Of a stretch of DNA of 21,767 nucleotides, positions 1-4,312 are shown in pieces; the stretch's first letter is position 1, and the number at the start of each line of letters is the position of its first letter. The stretch lies in IMG/VR virus record IMGVR_UViG_3300021962_008625, positions 1-21,767 of that record. The stretch is one strand, 5' to 3'. The position numbers and the translations under genes were made by a program. Under the pieces are notes generated by a model, which saw nothing but the letters and a program-made list of their open reading frames with translations, did not search any database and had not been told where the DNA came from. Source of the DNA: a virus.

Positions 1-98
1 ACCAAGAGTATTTTGAGAAGATTTAGTGCTTTAATCATTCGTTTTAGGTCATTGTCGCTAAAATCTAGTCTAACTGTATCTTGATAATCTTTTTTCAT
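1..98 (-). CDS. Small phage protein, N-terminal part only (cut by window edge)
   Basis: An ATG at 96-98 (minus strand) opens a frame that runs off the left edge after 32 codons. It begins MKKDYQDTVRLDF and continues through a Lys/Leu-rich stretch likely to be helical. A GGAGG site lies 6 bases upstream of the ATG, and the array repeat at 121-142 lies just before that. This is the arrangement of every complete gene in the left arm, so the start is well supported although the gene is incomplete. No family can be named from 32 residues. Confidence 0.7.
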   Translation of the reverse strand, partial: MKKDYQDTVRLDFSDNDLKRMIKALNLLKILL

Positions 99-120
99 AT
101 TGCCTCCTATTAAGTAGTTT

Positions 121-142
121 GTGTTTTAATCAGTTTGCTCAA
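121..142 (-). repeat. Start-associated repeat, copy 1
   Basis: Core of the left-arm intergenic repeat. Read on the minus strand it begins TTGAGCAAACT and ends ATTAAAACAC, followed by AAACTACTTA and the GGAGG of the partial gene at 1-98. This copy has the GATTAAAA variant. Confidence 0.9.
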
Positions 143-163
143 GGGCTTCGGTGATGATAGCCC
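143..163 (-). terminator. Stem-loop after the WG-repeat gene (weak terminator or RNA end)
   Basis: GGGCT (143-147) pairs with AGCCC (159-163) around an 11-base loop. It sits between the stop codon of the gene at 168-641 and repeat copy 1. Nearly the same loop sequence (TCGGTGATGA) recurs in the larger hairpin at 2071-2114, so the element is duplicated. There is no U-run behind it, so Rho-independent termination is doubtful. It may instead protect or process the RNA. Confidence 0.4.
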
Positions 164-167
164 CGCC

Positions 168-641
168 TTAACCCATGTAGTGTGACACCCACCTTACTAC
201 TGTGACAAGATTACCTGCCTTATCGATATGGTAAGTTTGTTCGTTGAGGTCAACCTGAATGAGTCCTTGGTAAGATGAACCTATTTGGTCATACTCAAAT
301 GGAACTATTACATTATTCGCCTTATCGACTAAACCCCACTTGCCGTTGAGTTGGACTCGGACGCCATCTCGATTAACGTAACTTGCATTTTCATATTTTA
401 TTGGAATTACGACCTCGCAAGTCTCGTCGATATAACCATACTTGCCGTCGAGTTTAACCAATGCGAGTCCTTCGTTGAATTGGTGGAGTAGGTCGTACTT
501 TGGCTCAATCAATTCCTTGCCATTCTTATTTACCAAGCCCCACTTACCATTTCGTTTCACTGTGCGGAAACCTTCTTTTTGATTTGGTCCTACCCAGTCG
601 TAACCACGTTTCACTTTCAGCATTTCAGTAAACTTGCTCAT
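168..641 (-). CDS. WG-repeat protein, 157 aa
   Basis: The protein consists of about four WG-type beta repeats after a short N-terminal segment (MSKFTEMLK). The repeats are marked by RNGKWGLVNKNGKELIEPKYD, DGKYGYIDETCEVVIPIKYE, NGKWGLVDKANNVIVPFEYD and a degenerate YHIDKAGNLV. WG repeats (KWGhhd..G..hi...yd) are common in bacterial proteins and are generally thought to mediate binding; no enzyme activity is expected. The start ATG at 639-641 follows GGAGGCAATACA. The first ten residues match the start of the 71-residue WG protein at 1808-2023 (MSKFTEMLK), so the two are paralogues. There is no signal peptide, so the protein is probably cytoplasmic. Its specific role is unknown. Its place in the early-type array suggests interaction with a host component (inference). 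Confidence 0.85.
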   Translation of the reverse strand: MSKFTEMLKVKRGYDWVGPNQKEGFRTVKRNGKWGLVNKNGKELIEPKYDLLHQFNEGLALVKLDGKYGYIDETCEVVIPIKYENASYVNRDGVRVQLNGKWGLVDKANNVIVPFEYDQIGSSYQGLIQVDLNEQTYHIDKAGNLVTVVRWVSHYMG

Positions 642-666
642 TGTATTGCCTCCTATAAGTTAGTTT

Positions 667-688
667 GTGTTTTAATCAGTTTGCTCAA
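667..688 (-). repeat. Start-associated repeat, copy 2
   Basis: Copy of the array repeat upstream of the WG-repeat gene at 168-641. It has the GATTAAAA variant and lies 12 bases past the stop of the gene at 701-1027. Confidence 0.9.
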
Positions 689-700
689 AGGTGAGAGCCC

Positions 701-1027
701 TTAGATAATCTCTCCGGTAGAGGCACTCACGTATCGGGCTGTTGGATTAAACTTCTTGCGTTTAATCGGAGCACCATCCTCATCTAACTCAACCATGGAC
801 ATTTTGGTTTTTAGCGTGTAGGGTAGGTCTGCTCCTAGTTTTTGGTAATCATGAGCAAAAGCGAAGCCTTCGTCATAATCTCCAAGGTTTTCACTTCCCC
901 TATCCCTGAAGTCTTTAGCCAAGGCTTTAGCCTCTTGTGAAGTGTGAGCCTCTACAATTTTGAAACCGACTCGGTATCCCTTGTATTCCTCGACAACGTG
1001 CACTAAAAACTTTCGTTTGTTATTCAT
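701..1027 (-). CDS. Unknown small phage protein, 108 aa
   Basis: Starts at the ATG of 1025-1027, directly behind a GGAGGAAGT ribosome site. An upstream in-frame ATG at 1123 would force translation through the array repeat and is rejected. The protein begins MNNKRKFLVHVVEEYKGY. A charged segment with HTSQEAKALAKDF, likely helical, follows in the middle, and the end is basic (KRKKFNPTARY). It is soluble, with no membrane segment or recognised domain. The VHVVEEYKGYRVGFKIVEAHTSQEA stretch has the look of a small alpha/beta fold in which a strand pair leads into a helix that begins TSQEA. The role is unknown. Confidence 0.8.
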   Translation of the reverse strand: MNNKRKFLVHVVEEYKGYRVGFKIVEAHTSQEAKALAKDFRDRGSENLGDYDEGFAFAHDYQKLGADLPYTLKTKMSMVELDEDGAPIKRKKFNPTARYVSASTGEII

Positions 1028-1038
1028 ACTTCCTCCAT

Positions 1039-1060
1039 TAAGTAGTTTGTAAGTAGTTTG
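1039..1060. repeat. Tandem 11-bp duplication in the repeat leader
   Basis: TAAGTAGTTTG occurs twice head to tail (1039-1049 and 1050-1060) between the RBS and the core of repeat copy 3. Other copies have this segment once. It is a local slippage or recombination product that lengthens this leader by 11 bases. Confidence 0.9.
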
Positions 1061-1081
1061 TGTTTTAATCAGTTTGCTCAA
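1060..1081 (-). repeat. Start-associated repeat, copy 3
   Basis: Array repeat upstream of the gene at 701-1027, GATTAAAA variant. Its leader carries the tandem 11-bp duplication at 1039-1060. Confidence 0.9.
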
Positions 1082-1088
1082 AGGGTTA

Positions 1089-1466
1089 TTAAGATGACAT
1101 TCTCCAAGTTCCGTTATATCCAATCTTAGAAAAGGTTTTAGGACTGCTATCCTTAGACGTAAACCTATGGTTAAGTCCGGTTATTCCTTCAATTATAGCG
1201 TTCAATCTCGAATGCGTGGTTCTGGTAGCCCAGCCACCATTTTCTAATTGCATTTTCCAGCCAGTTCCGTTTTTATGTTCGCTGAATGACAATCTTGCTA
1301 TGATATTTCCATGCAGAGCAACGTCAATTTCAATTTTATAGGTTCCGGGTTCGGGAGGATAACATAGAAACGTGCTTACTCTTGTATTGCCTTTCACCCA
1401 AAATGTATTATGGTTAGTCATTCCTGAAAGAATTGCCCCAATCATTTCTTGTTCTATTTTTCTCAT
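1089..1466 (-). CDS. Unknown small phage protein, 125 aa
   Basis: The ATG at 1464-1466 sits behind GGAGGCAATACA. The protein starts MRKIEQEMIGAILSGMTNHN. The middle is beta-rich (GTYKIEIDVALHGNIIARLSFSEH), followed by GTGWKMQLENGGWATRTTHSRLNAIIEG. The N-terminal half may be helical. There is no signal peptide or transmembrane segment and no catalytic motif that I recognise. It is one gene of the leftward array. The stop codon lies about 7 bases from the next repeat copy, leaving no room for another gene. Function is unknown. Confidence 0.8.
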   Translation of the reverse strand: MRKIEQEMIGAILSGMTNHNTFWVKGNTRVSTFLCYPPEPGTYKIEIDVALHGNIIARLSFSEHKNGTGWKMQLENGGWATRTTHSRLNAIIEGITGLNHRFTSKDSSPKTFSKIGYNGTWRMSS

Positions 1467-1490
1467 TGTATTGCCTCCATTAGGTAGTTT

Positions 1491-1512
1491 GTGTTTTAAT
1501 CAGTTTGCTCAA
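1491..1512 (-). repeat. Start-associated repeat, copy 4
   Basis: Array repeat upstream of the gene at 1089-1466. It is the last copy, counting rightward, with the GATTAAAA variant. Confidence 0.9.
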
Positions 1513-1516
1513 AGGG

Positions 1517-1756
1517 TTATTGATTTCCGTGGAAAAGTTCTTCAAGGTCGAGTAGAGCCCGGTAGAGTTTTTCCCTGGTAGCCTTGCCCCCTGAGAGGTA
1601 GTCCGTCCCGGTAGTTTCACTTGCGATTTCTAGCATTCGTCGATTTGTTGCGACTCTTGTCACTCGGAGTCCGGTGCTTAGGTAGGTACGGATAGCCACC
1701 ATATTCATTCGTGCCCTGAGTTGAGAGATTTTTTCAGGTGTATCAAAGACTTGCAT
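1517..1756 (-). CDS. Unknown small helical protein, 79 aa
   Basis: ATG at 1754-1756 behind GGAGGAAAT. The sequence MQVFDTPEKISQLRARMNMV is followed by a run of Arg-rich helical-looking segments (TGLRVTRVATNRRMLEIAS, KATREKLYRALLDLEELF). It is predicted to be an all-alpha, slightly basic protein. Small phage proteins of this type often bind nucleic acid or a host protein, but no motif proves it. The stop lies 4 bases from repeat copy 4. Confidence 0.78.
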   Translation of the reverse strand: MQVFDTPEKISQLRARMNMVAIRTYLSTGLRVTRVATNRRMLEIASETTGTDYLSGGKATREKLYRALLDLEELFHGNQ

Positions 1757-1777
1757 ATTTCCTCCATTAGGTAGTTT

Positions 1778-1799
1778 GTGTTTTAATTAGTTTGCTCAA
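1778..1799 (-). repeat. Start-associated repeat, copy 5
   Basis: Array repeat upstream of the gene at 1517-1756. It is the first copy, counting rightward, with the AATTAAAA variant shared by all copies from here to 3553. Confidence 0.9.
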
Positions 1800-1807
1800 A
1801 GGTTTAG

Positions 1808-2023
1808 TTAAATTATTCGTAGCCACCCGGTTTTGTTGTTAAGTTTGACAAGGGCTCTACCTCCCCGAAAGTCAAATATATCCTCATAGCGAGGTCCAAC
1901 CACTTCGTTGCCACTATTGTCGACGAAGCCCCATTTCCCATTAAGTTCCACTTTCGTGAGGTTTTCAGAGAAGAGTTCTACTGAGTCGTATCGTTGTTTC
2001 AGCATTTCGGTAAACTTGCTCAT
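1808..2023 (-). CDS. Short WG-repeat protein, 71 aa
   Basis: The ATG at 2021-2023 lies behind a GGAGACAACACA leader. The protein opens MSKFTEMLKQRYDSVELF. It carries one full WG repeat (LNGKWGFVDNSGNEVVGPRYED) and the start of a second (GRALVKLNNKTGWLRII). It is a shortened paralogue of the 157-residue protein at 168-641: the N-terminus is the same but repeats are lost. Whether it is a functional minimal form or a decaying copy cannot be told. The reading frame and RBS are intact. Confidence 0.8.
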   Translation of the reverse strand: MSKFTEMLKQRYDSVELFSENLTKVELNGKWGFVDNSGNEVVGPRYEDIFDFRGGRALVKLNNKTGWLRII

Positions 2024-2047
2024 TGTGTTGTCTCCATTAGGTAGTTT

Positions 2048-2069
2048 GTGTTTTAATTAGTTTGCTCAA
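2048..2069 (-). repeat. Start-associated repeat, copy 6
   Basis: Array repeat upstream of the short WG gene at 1808-2023, AATTAAAA variant. Confidence 0.9.
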
Positions 2070-2070
2070 A

Positions 2071-2114
2071 GTGGTAATCGGGGGCTTCGGTGATGACAGC
2101 CCCCCCCCTACCAC
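2071..2114 (-). terminator. Two-part stem-loop after the gene at 2122-2352
   Basis: The inner stem GGGGGCT (2080-2086)/AGCCCCC (2098-2104) has an 11-base loop. The outer stem GTGGTA (2071-2076)/TACCAC (2109-2114) encloses it. It lies between the stop codon of the gene at 2122-2352 and repeat copy 6. There is no U-run on the minus strand, so it may be an RNA-stabilising or Rho-assisted element rather than an intrinsic terminator. The loop sequence is shared with the stem-loop at 143-163. Confidence 0.5.
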
Positions 2115-2121
2115 GGAGTTA

Positions 2122-2352
2122 TTACTTAACCTCGCAGATGTGCTTAATCCCTACGATTTTGCTTTTGCCGGTTTTTCCTGAGAGGGTCTCAGCCCATTCC
2201 CAATTCAATCCCCCGGTGTTATCTTTCTCAAATCTCTTGGCTACTTTCATAATTTCAGCCATATCGTTCGTCTTGGTATCTACCCAAAAGGTAGCCTCTT
2301 CGATATGGTATTCAATTCGTTCACGTTGTATTGTTACTTTTGATTGATGCAT
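2122..2352 (-). CDS. Unknown small phage protein, 76 aa
   Basis: ATG at 2350-2352 behind GGAGGCAACACA. The sequence starts MHQSKVTIQRERIEYHIEEA. A beta-hairpin-like region (ATFWVDTKTND) and an amphipathic helix (MAEIMKVAKRFEKD) follow, and the end is KIVGIKHICEVK. The strand-strand-helix-strand pattern with a Trp-rich middle (GGLNWEWAETL) suggests a compact alpha/beta fold. No family is recognised. It is followed by the large stem-loop at 2071-2114. Confidence 0.78.
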   Translation of the reverse strand: MHQSKVTIQRERIEYHIEEATFWVDTKTNDMAEIMKVAKRFEKDNTGGLNWEWAETLSGKTGKSKIVGIKHICEVK

Positions 2353-2377
2353 TGTGTTGCCTCCTGATAGGTAGATT

Positions 2378-2399
2378 GTGTTTTAATTAGTTTGCTCAA
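2378..2399 (-). repeat. Start-associated repeat, copy 7
   Basis: Array repeat upstream of the gene at 2122-2352, AATTAAAA variant. The flank reads CAATCTACC rather than CAAACTACC. Confidence 0.9.
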
Positions 2400-2409
2400 A
2401 CCACGAAGT

Positions 2410-2649
2410 TTAACTGACTTCGTAACCTGACTCTATTTCGTTCAGCAAAGCCTCGGCTCGGTAGTACATTACCGCTAATTTGAACTCTGCCCAGGTAATT
2501 CCATCTGACGCACTTGTAGAGCGAAGACCCCAAGGTAGGTTTTGCCATACTTCAAAAGCCATATTGCTTATTCTTGAGGGGTCATTCTCTTTCGTTAGGG
2601 TTACGCCTAACGCCTTTGCTATTGTTTGTAGCATATCTTTTTGGTTCAT
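2410..2649 (-). CDS. Unknown small protein with LPWGLRST motif, 79 aa
   Basis: The ATG at 2647-2649 lies behind GGAGGAAGTAAT. The protein begins MNQKDMLQTIAKALGVTLTK, a helix that could start a DNA-binding domain. It continues to NLPWGLRSTSASDGITWAEF and ends in a predicted helix (KLAVMYYRAEALLNEIESG). The bases for PWGLRST (2513-2535) occur identically at 4127-4149 in the central region, in the same reading frame on the same strand. The next base differs only at a Leu third-codon position. The protein is soluble, probably mostly helical, and its function is unknown. Confidence 0.8.
   Translation of the reverse strand: MNQKDMLQTIAKALGVTLTKENDPSRISNMAFEVWQNLPWGLRSTSASDGITWAEFKLAVMYYRAEALLNEIESGYEVS
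2513..2535. repeat. 23-bp segment shared with 4127-4149 (copy in gene)
   Basis: On the plus strand it runs from CTTGTAGAG to CCCCAAGG without mismatch to 4127-4149. The match extends to 26 of 27 with one T/C difference. It lies inside the coding region at 2410-2649. An exact match of this length is not expected by chance in a window of this size. Confidence 0.85.
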
Positions 2650-2673
2650 ATTACTTCCTCCATTAAGTAGTTT

Positions 2674-2695
2674 GTGTTTTAATTAGTTTGCTCAA
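2674..2695 (-). repeat. Start-associated repeat, copy 8
   Basis: Array repeat upstream of the gene at 2410-2649, AATTAAAA variant, 8 bases past the stop of the gene at 2704-2901. Confidence 0.9.
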
Positions 2696-2703
2696 AGGTG
2701 TTG

Positions 2704-2901
2704 TTACCAATTTTTCAAGTCTTTCGAGGGAGTGCCACAGATGGTAGCGAATAGCCCCCAGGTCAATAGTGAAACCAAGGTTAGTAACCCCATTCCAACT
2801 TGACGTTCAATAGTATCAAGTGGTCTCGGAAAGATTAAGATTGTGGCTAGTGATAAAGTAGCCCCGAAACCTGTGTAAAGAAGCAAGAATGCTTTTTTCA
2901 T
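2704..2901 (-). CDS. Small membrane protein with two predicted helices, 65 aa
   Basis: The ATG at 2899-2901 follows a GGAGACAAT leader. The protein has two hydrophobic spans, about residues 4-24 (LLLYTGFGATLSLATILIF) and 36-55 (GMGLLTLVSLLTWGLFATI). A short charged loop (PRPLDTIERQV) joins them, and a Lys-containing tail ends the chain. This predicts a two-pass inner-membrane protein. A holin is one possibility, since holins are small with two or three spans. However, the gene lies in the early-type array, far from any lysin, so a superinfection-exclusion or other membrane role is equally likely. I do not assign a function. Confidence 0.78.
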   Translation of the reverse strand: MKKAFLLLYTGFGATLSLATILIFPRPLDTIERQVGMGLLTLVSLLTWGLFATICGTPSKDLKNW

Positions 2902-2922
2902 ATTGTCTCCATTAGGTAGATT

Positions 2923-2944
2923 GTGTTTTAATTAGTTTGCTCAA
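2923..2944 (-). repeat. Start-associated repeat, copy 9
   Basis: Array repeat upstream of the membrane-protein gene at 2704-2901. AATTAAAA variant with the CAATCTACC flank. Confidence 0.9.
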
Positions 2945-2959
2945 AGGTGACCGCCCCAT

Positions 2960-2979
2960 GTGTGGTATTTCTACCACAC
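2960..2979 (-). terminator. Perfect 8-bp stem-loop at the stop codon of the basic-protein gene
   Basis: GTGTGGTA (2960-2967) and TACCACAC (2972-2979) form a perfect stem with a four-base loop. The far arm overlaps the stop codon at 2979-2981. There is no U-run, so it is probably not a classical terminator. The stem is built of the same TGTGGTA/TACCACA motif that recurs at 3601-3625 and, as GTGGTA/TACCAC, at 2071-2114. Confidence 0.5.
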
Positions 2980-3362
2980 TAGCGACGTGAGTAAGCCATT
3001 TCGTAGAAAGTGGGTTCCGGTCGCAAGTCGACGGGTCGAATGACGGGTTTGACTTGGACGGGTCCCTTGGTGACCTTGGGCTTGGGCAAAGCCTTGGGCT
3101 TGAGGACCAATTTTGGTACGTGAGCCTTTGGCGTACGTGCCTTGCGTTCAGTCGCCGGACGATTATGTTTCAAGAGGGACTTGAGATAATGAGCCTCGGA
3201 CTTGTAGGTAACTGTTCTCAGTTTCATACCTACGAATACCTTGGTTTTCGAAGTGGTCAGAGAGAGTTTGTTACTGATTCTCTCAGAGCCGTAGCCGTAT
3301 GCTTTGATTCCTTTAGTGTAGATTGTTCGGTACTCAGGTACATTACGTTTGATTGTAAACAT
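2979..3362 (-). CDS. Highly basic Lys/Pro-rich protein, 127 aa
   Basis: The ATG at 3360-3362 is preceded by GGAGGCACA. Residues 1-65 look like a folded basic domain (FTIKRNVPEYRTIYTKG, FVGMKLRTVTYKSEAHYLK). Residues 66-110 are a disordered Lys/Pro/Ala/Val tail with repeated KPK, LVLKPKALPKPKV and PVQVKPVIRPV, similar in composition to histone-H1-like tails. A nucleic-acid-binding role is plausible from charge alone. This is inference, and no specific family is recognised. It is the first real gene of the leftward array, counting from its upstream end, and so would be the first one translated from a promoter near 3560-3700. Confidence 0.8.
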   Translation of the reverse strand: MFTIKRNVPEYRTIYTKGIKAYGYGSERISNKLSLTTSKTKVFVGMKLRTVTYKSEAHYLKSLLKHNRPATERKARTPKAHVPKLVLKPKALPKPKVTKGPVQVKPVIRPVDLRPEPTFYEMAYSRR

Positions 3363-3383
3363 TGTGCCTCCGTTTGGTAGATT

Positions 3384-3405
3384 GTGTTTTAATTAGTTTG
3401 CTCAA
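3384..3405 (-). repeat. Start-associated repeat, copy 10
   Basis: Array repeat upstream of the basic-protein gene. AATTAAAA variant with the CAATCTACC flank. Confidence 0.9.
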
Positions 3406-3501
3406 AGTTCTCTTATTCGTTAGGCGGTGTTGCTTATCAGACGATTGAGGTGCTTGGTTTTCGCTGTCTCAATTCATCACAGATTTTCAAGGGTCTCAGG
3501 G

Positions 3502-3519
3502 GTAACGCCGAAACGTTAC
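3502..3519 (-). other. 6-bp perfect stem-loop in the gene-less unit
   Basis: GTAACG (3502-3507) pairs with CGTTAC (3514-3519) around a six-base loop. It lies just downstream, on the minus strand, of repeat copy 11, in the 126 bases between copies 10 and 11. That interval has no RBS or open frame worth calling, only an 18-codon TTG frame without a ribosome site. Confidence 0.4.
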
Positions 3520-3531
3520 AAGAGGTAGGTT

Positions 3532-3553
3532 GTGTTTTAATTAGTTTGCTCAA
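3532..3553 (-). repeat. Start-associated repeat, copy 11 (orphan)
   Basis: Rightmost and therefore promoter-proximal copy, AATTAAAA variant. Unlike all others it is not followed by GGAGG and a start codon. It leads into the stem-loop at 3502-3519. Either its gene has been lost or the repeat has a role other than translation. Confidence 0.85.
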
Positions 3554-3600
3554 AGTCAAGTGGTGTCCTGATGTGTAGTAAAAAGACAACGTAGCCTTTT

Positions 3601-3625
3601 TACCACATGTGGGATAATTACCACA
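3601..3625. promoter_or_regulatory. Candidate operator: paired TACCACA motifs
   Basis: TACCACA occurs at 3601-3607 and 3619-3625, with CCACATGTGG, a 10-bp palindrome, at 3603-3612. TGTGG (3608-3612) and CCACA (3621-3625) can also pair. The motif lies about 50-70 bases upstream of repeat copy 11, where the promoter for the leftward array should be, and the same motif forms the stem at 2960-2979. It could bind a phage regulator or be RNA structure. The sequence alone does not decide. Confidence 0.35.
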
Positions 3626-3649
3626 CTCGTTTAATTTTCGCTTGACACG

Positions 3650-3698
3650 AAAAAAAAGCGAAAGGGGGGGTAGGTGGGACCCGGTGCGAAACCCCCCC
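3650..3698 (-). terminator. Terminator-like hairpin facing left
   Basis: GGGGGGG (3664-3670) pairs with CCCCCCC (3692-3698). Inside them GGGACCC is a smaller palindrome. On the minus strand the stem is followed by TTTCGC and eight T (3650-3657), the layout of an intrinsic terminator. It would stop leftward transcripts arising in 3700-4300 before they enter the gene array. The array would then need its own promoter between about 3554 and 3650. Confidence 0.5.
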
Positions 3699-3748
3699 GG
3701 GGTAGAAGGCCTCAATCTCTTTTTTACGAGCTAAAACAGGTCTAAATG

Positions 3749-3786
3749 TTGACACTAGGGCAGTTAAGAGCTGTATAACATATAAT
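3749..3786 (+). promoter_or_regulatory. Candidate sigma-70-type promoter elements
   Basis: TTGACA at 3749-3754 matches the consensus -35. Possible -10 elements downstream are TGTATA (3772-3777, spacer 17) and TATAAC (3774-3779, spacer 19). TATAAT at 3781-3786 is too far away. The same bases take part in the helix 3756-3816, so promoter and RNA-structure readings compete. Confidence 0.3.
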
Positions 3787-4135
3787 GTCAAGCTCGCCAG
3801 TGCTTTAATTGCCCTAAGCTGGGTAGGTAGACTCTCCCCTTCCTACGGGGAGAAACTACTTATTACCCTATAGCAGTAATAGATAGAATGCTACAAGCCT
3901 ACTTCCTGCCTCTGGTTGCTCGGTTGGCAGATGTAATTCTCAGCTTGCTCTCATACAACGGTGCATCAACGACCTAGCAATTAGCCGTTAATGTTGTGGG
4001 TTTCCCCTGTTCAATCTTCAGATACTCAAATGTCTCATGCATACGCACTTAGCCCTAGACTGCTCGCGGGACCGTAGTTCCTTCTCGGCGCTCTCTACAG
4101 ATGGGGTATACCCCGAGCCTCTCGACCTTGTAGAG
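3756..4135 (+). ncRNA. Possible structured non-coding RNA
   Basis: Helices visible by eye are listed here. TAGGGCAGTTAA (3756-3767) pairs over 12 bp with TTAATTGCCCTA (3805-3816). Nested inside, GAGCT (3768-3772) pairs with AGCTC (3791-3795). TCTCCCC (3833-3839) pairs with GGGGAGA (3847-3853), TAGCA (3871-3875) with TGCTA (3889-3893), and AACGG (3957-3961) with CCGTT (3985-3989). At the end, CTCTACA (4093-4099)/TGTAGAG (4129-4135) encloses a GGGG/CCCC hairpin (4103-4114) and a GAG/CTC hairpin (4115-4123), a three-way junction. The single non-Watson-Crick pair in the 12-bp helix is G-U on the plus strand but A-C on the minus strand, which favours a plus-strand RNA. No tRNA, tmRNA or intron signature was found. 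Ends and family are unknown. Confidence 0.35.
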
Positions 4136-4149
4136 CGAAGACCCCAAGG
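4127..4149. repeat. 23-bp segment shared with 2513-2535 (copy in intergenic region)
   Basis: Identical to the segment inside the gene at 2410-2649 and in the same orientation. Here it forms the 3' side of the CTCTACA/TGTAGAG stem. A plus-strand transcript of this region would be perfectly complementary to the minus-strand mRNA of that gene over 23 bases. Confidence 0.85.
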
Positions 4150-4312
4150 CAGGCAACTATGTTGGACACGTCCTGACTCGGCTGCGGTGACAATCTTTCG
4201 AACTAGCCTATTTGGTATCACCAGGAAATCCGTTAAAAAAAACCGGCTCCAAATTCATACTACCATAATTTTTTAGGAAAAATTTTACGAAATAATAGTT
4301 GACACATCGAAG

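Noticed and set aside
1028-1123. Upstream extension of the gene at 701-1027
   Set aside because: The added residues are a translation of the intergenic repeat and RBS. The ATG at 1027 has the standard GGAGG.
2704-2901. Holin
   Set aside because: Two membrane spans fit, but there is no neighbouring lysin and the gene lies in the early-type array. The evidence is too weak for the name.
121-3553. CRISPR array
   Set aside because: Repeats are separated by 148-546 bases of coding sequence, not by short uniform spacers, and no cas gene is present.
3437-3715. Minus-strand open frame of 92 codons
   Set aside because: It runs straight through repeat copy 11 and a run of G/C, has no ribosome site, and its sequence is low in complexity. 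It is probably a chance frame.
3965-3980. Group I intron core (TCAACGACCTAG resembles an R element)
   Set aside because: It has an extra base relative to the usual motif, and no matching P, Q or S elements were found nearby.
3908-3985. Possible tRNA (GCTCGGTTGGCAGA looks like a D-arm)
   Set aside because: The D-stem cannot close, no T-arm consensus or matching acceptor stem follows, and no anticodon stem fits.
4161-4175. Hairpin in GGACACGTCC
   Set aside because: The loop would be two bases or the stem only three. It is not stable enough to count.
4018-4221. Minus-strand GTG frame with LPWGLRST as a certain gene
   Set aside because: There is no array repeat, only a weak ribosome site, and it overlaps the helices of the central region. 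It is kept only as one explanation of the 23-bp identity.
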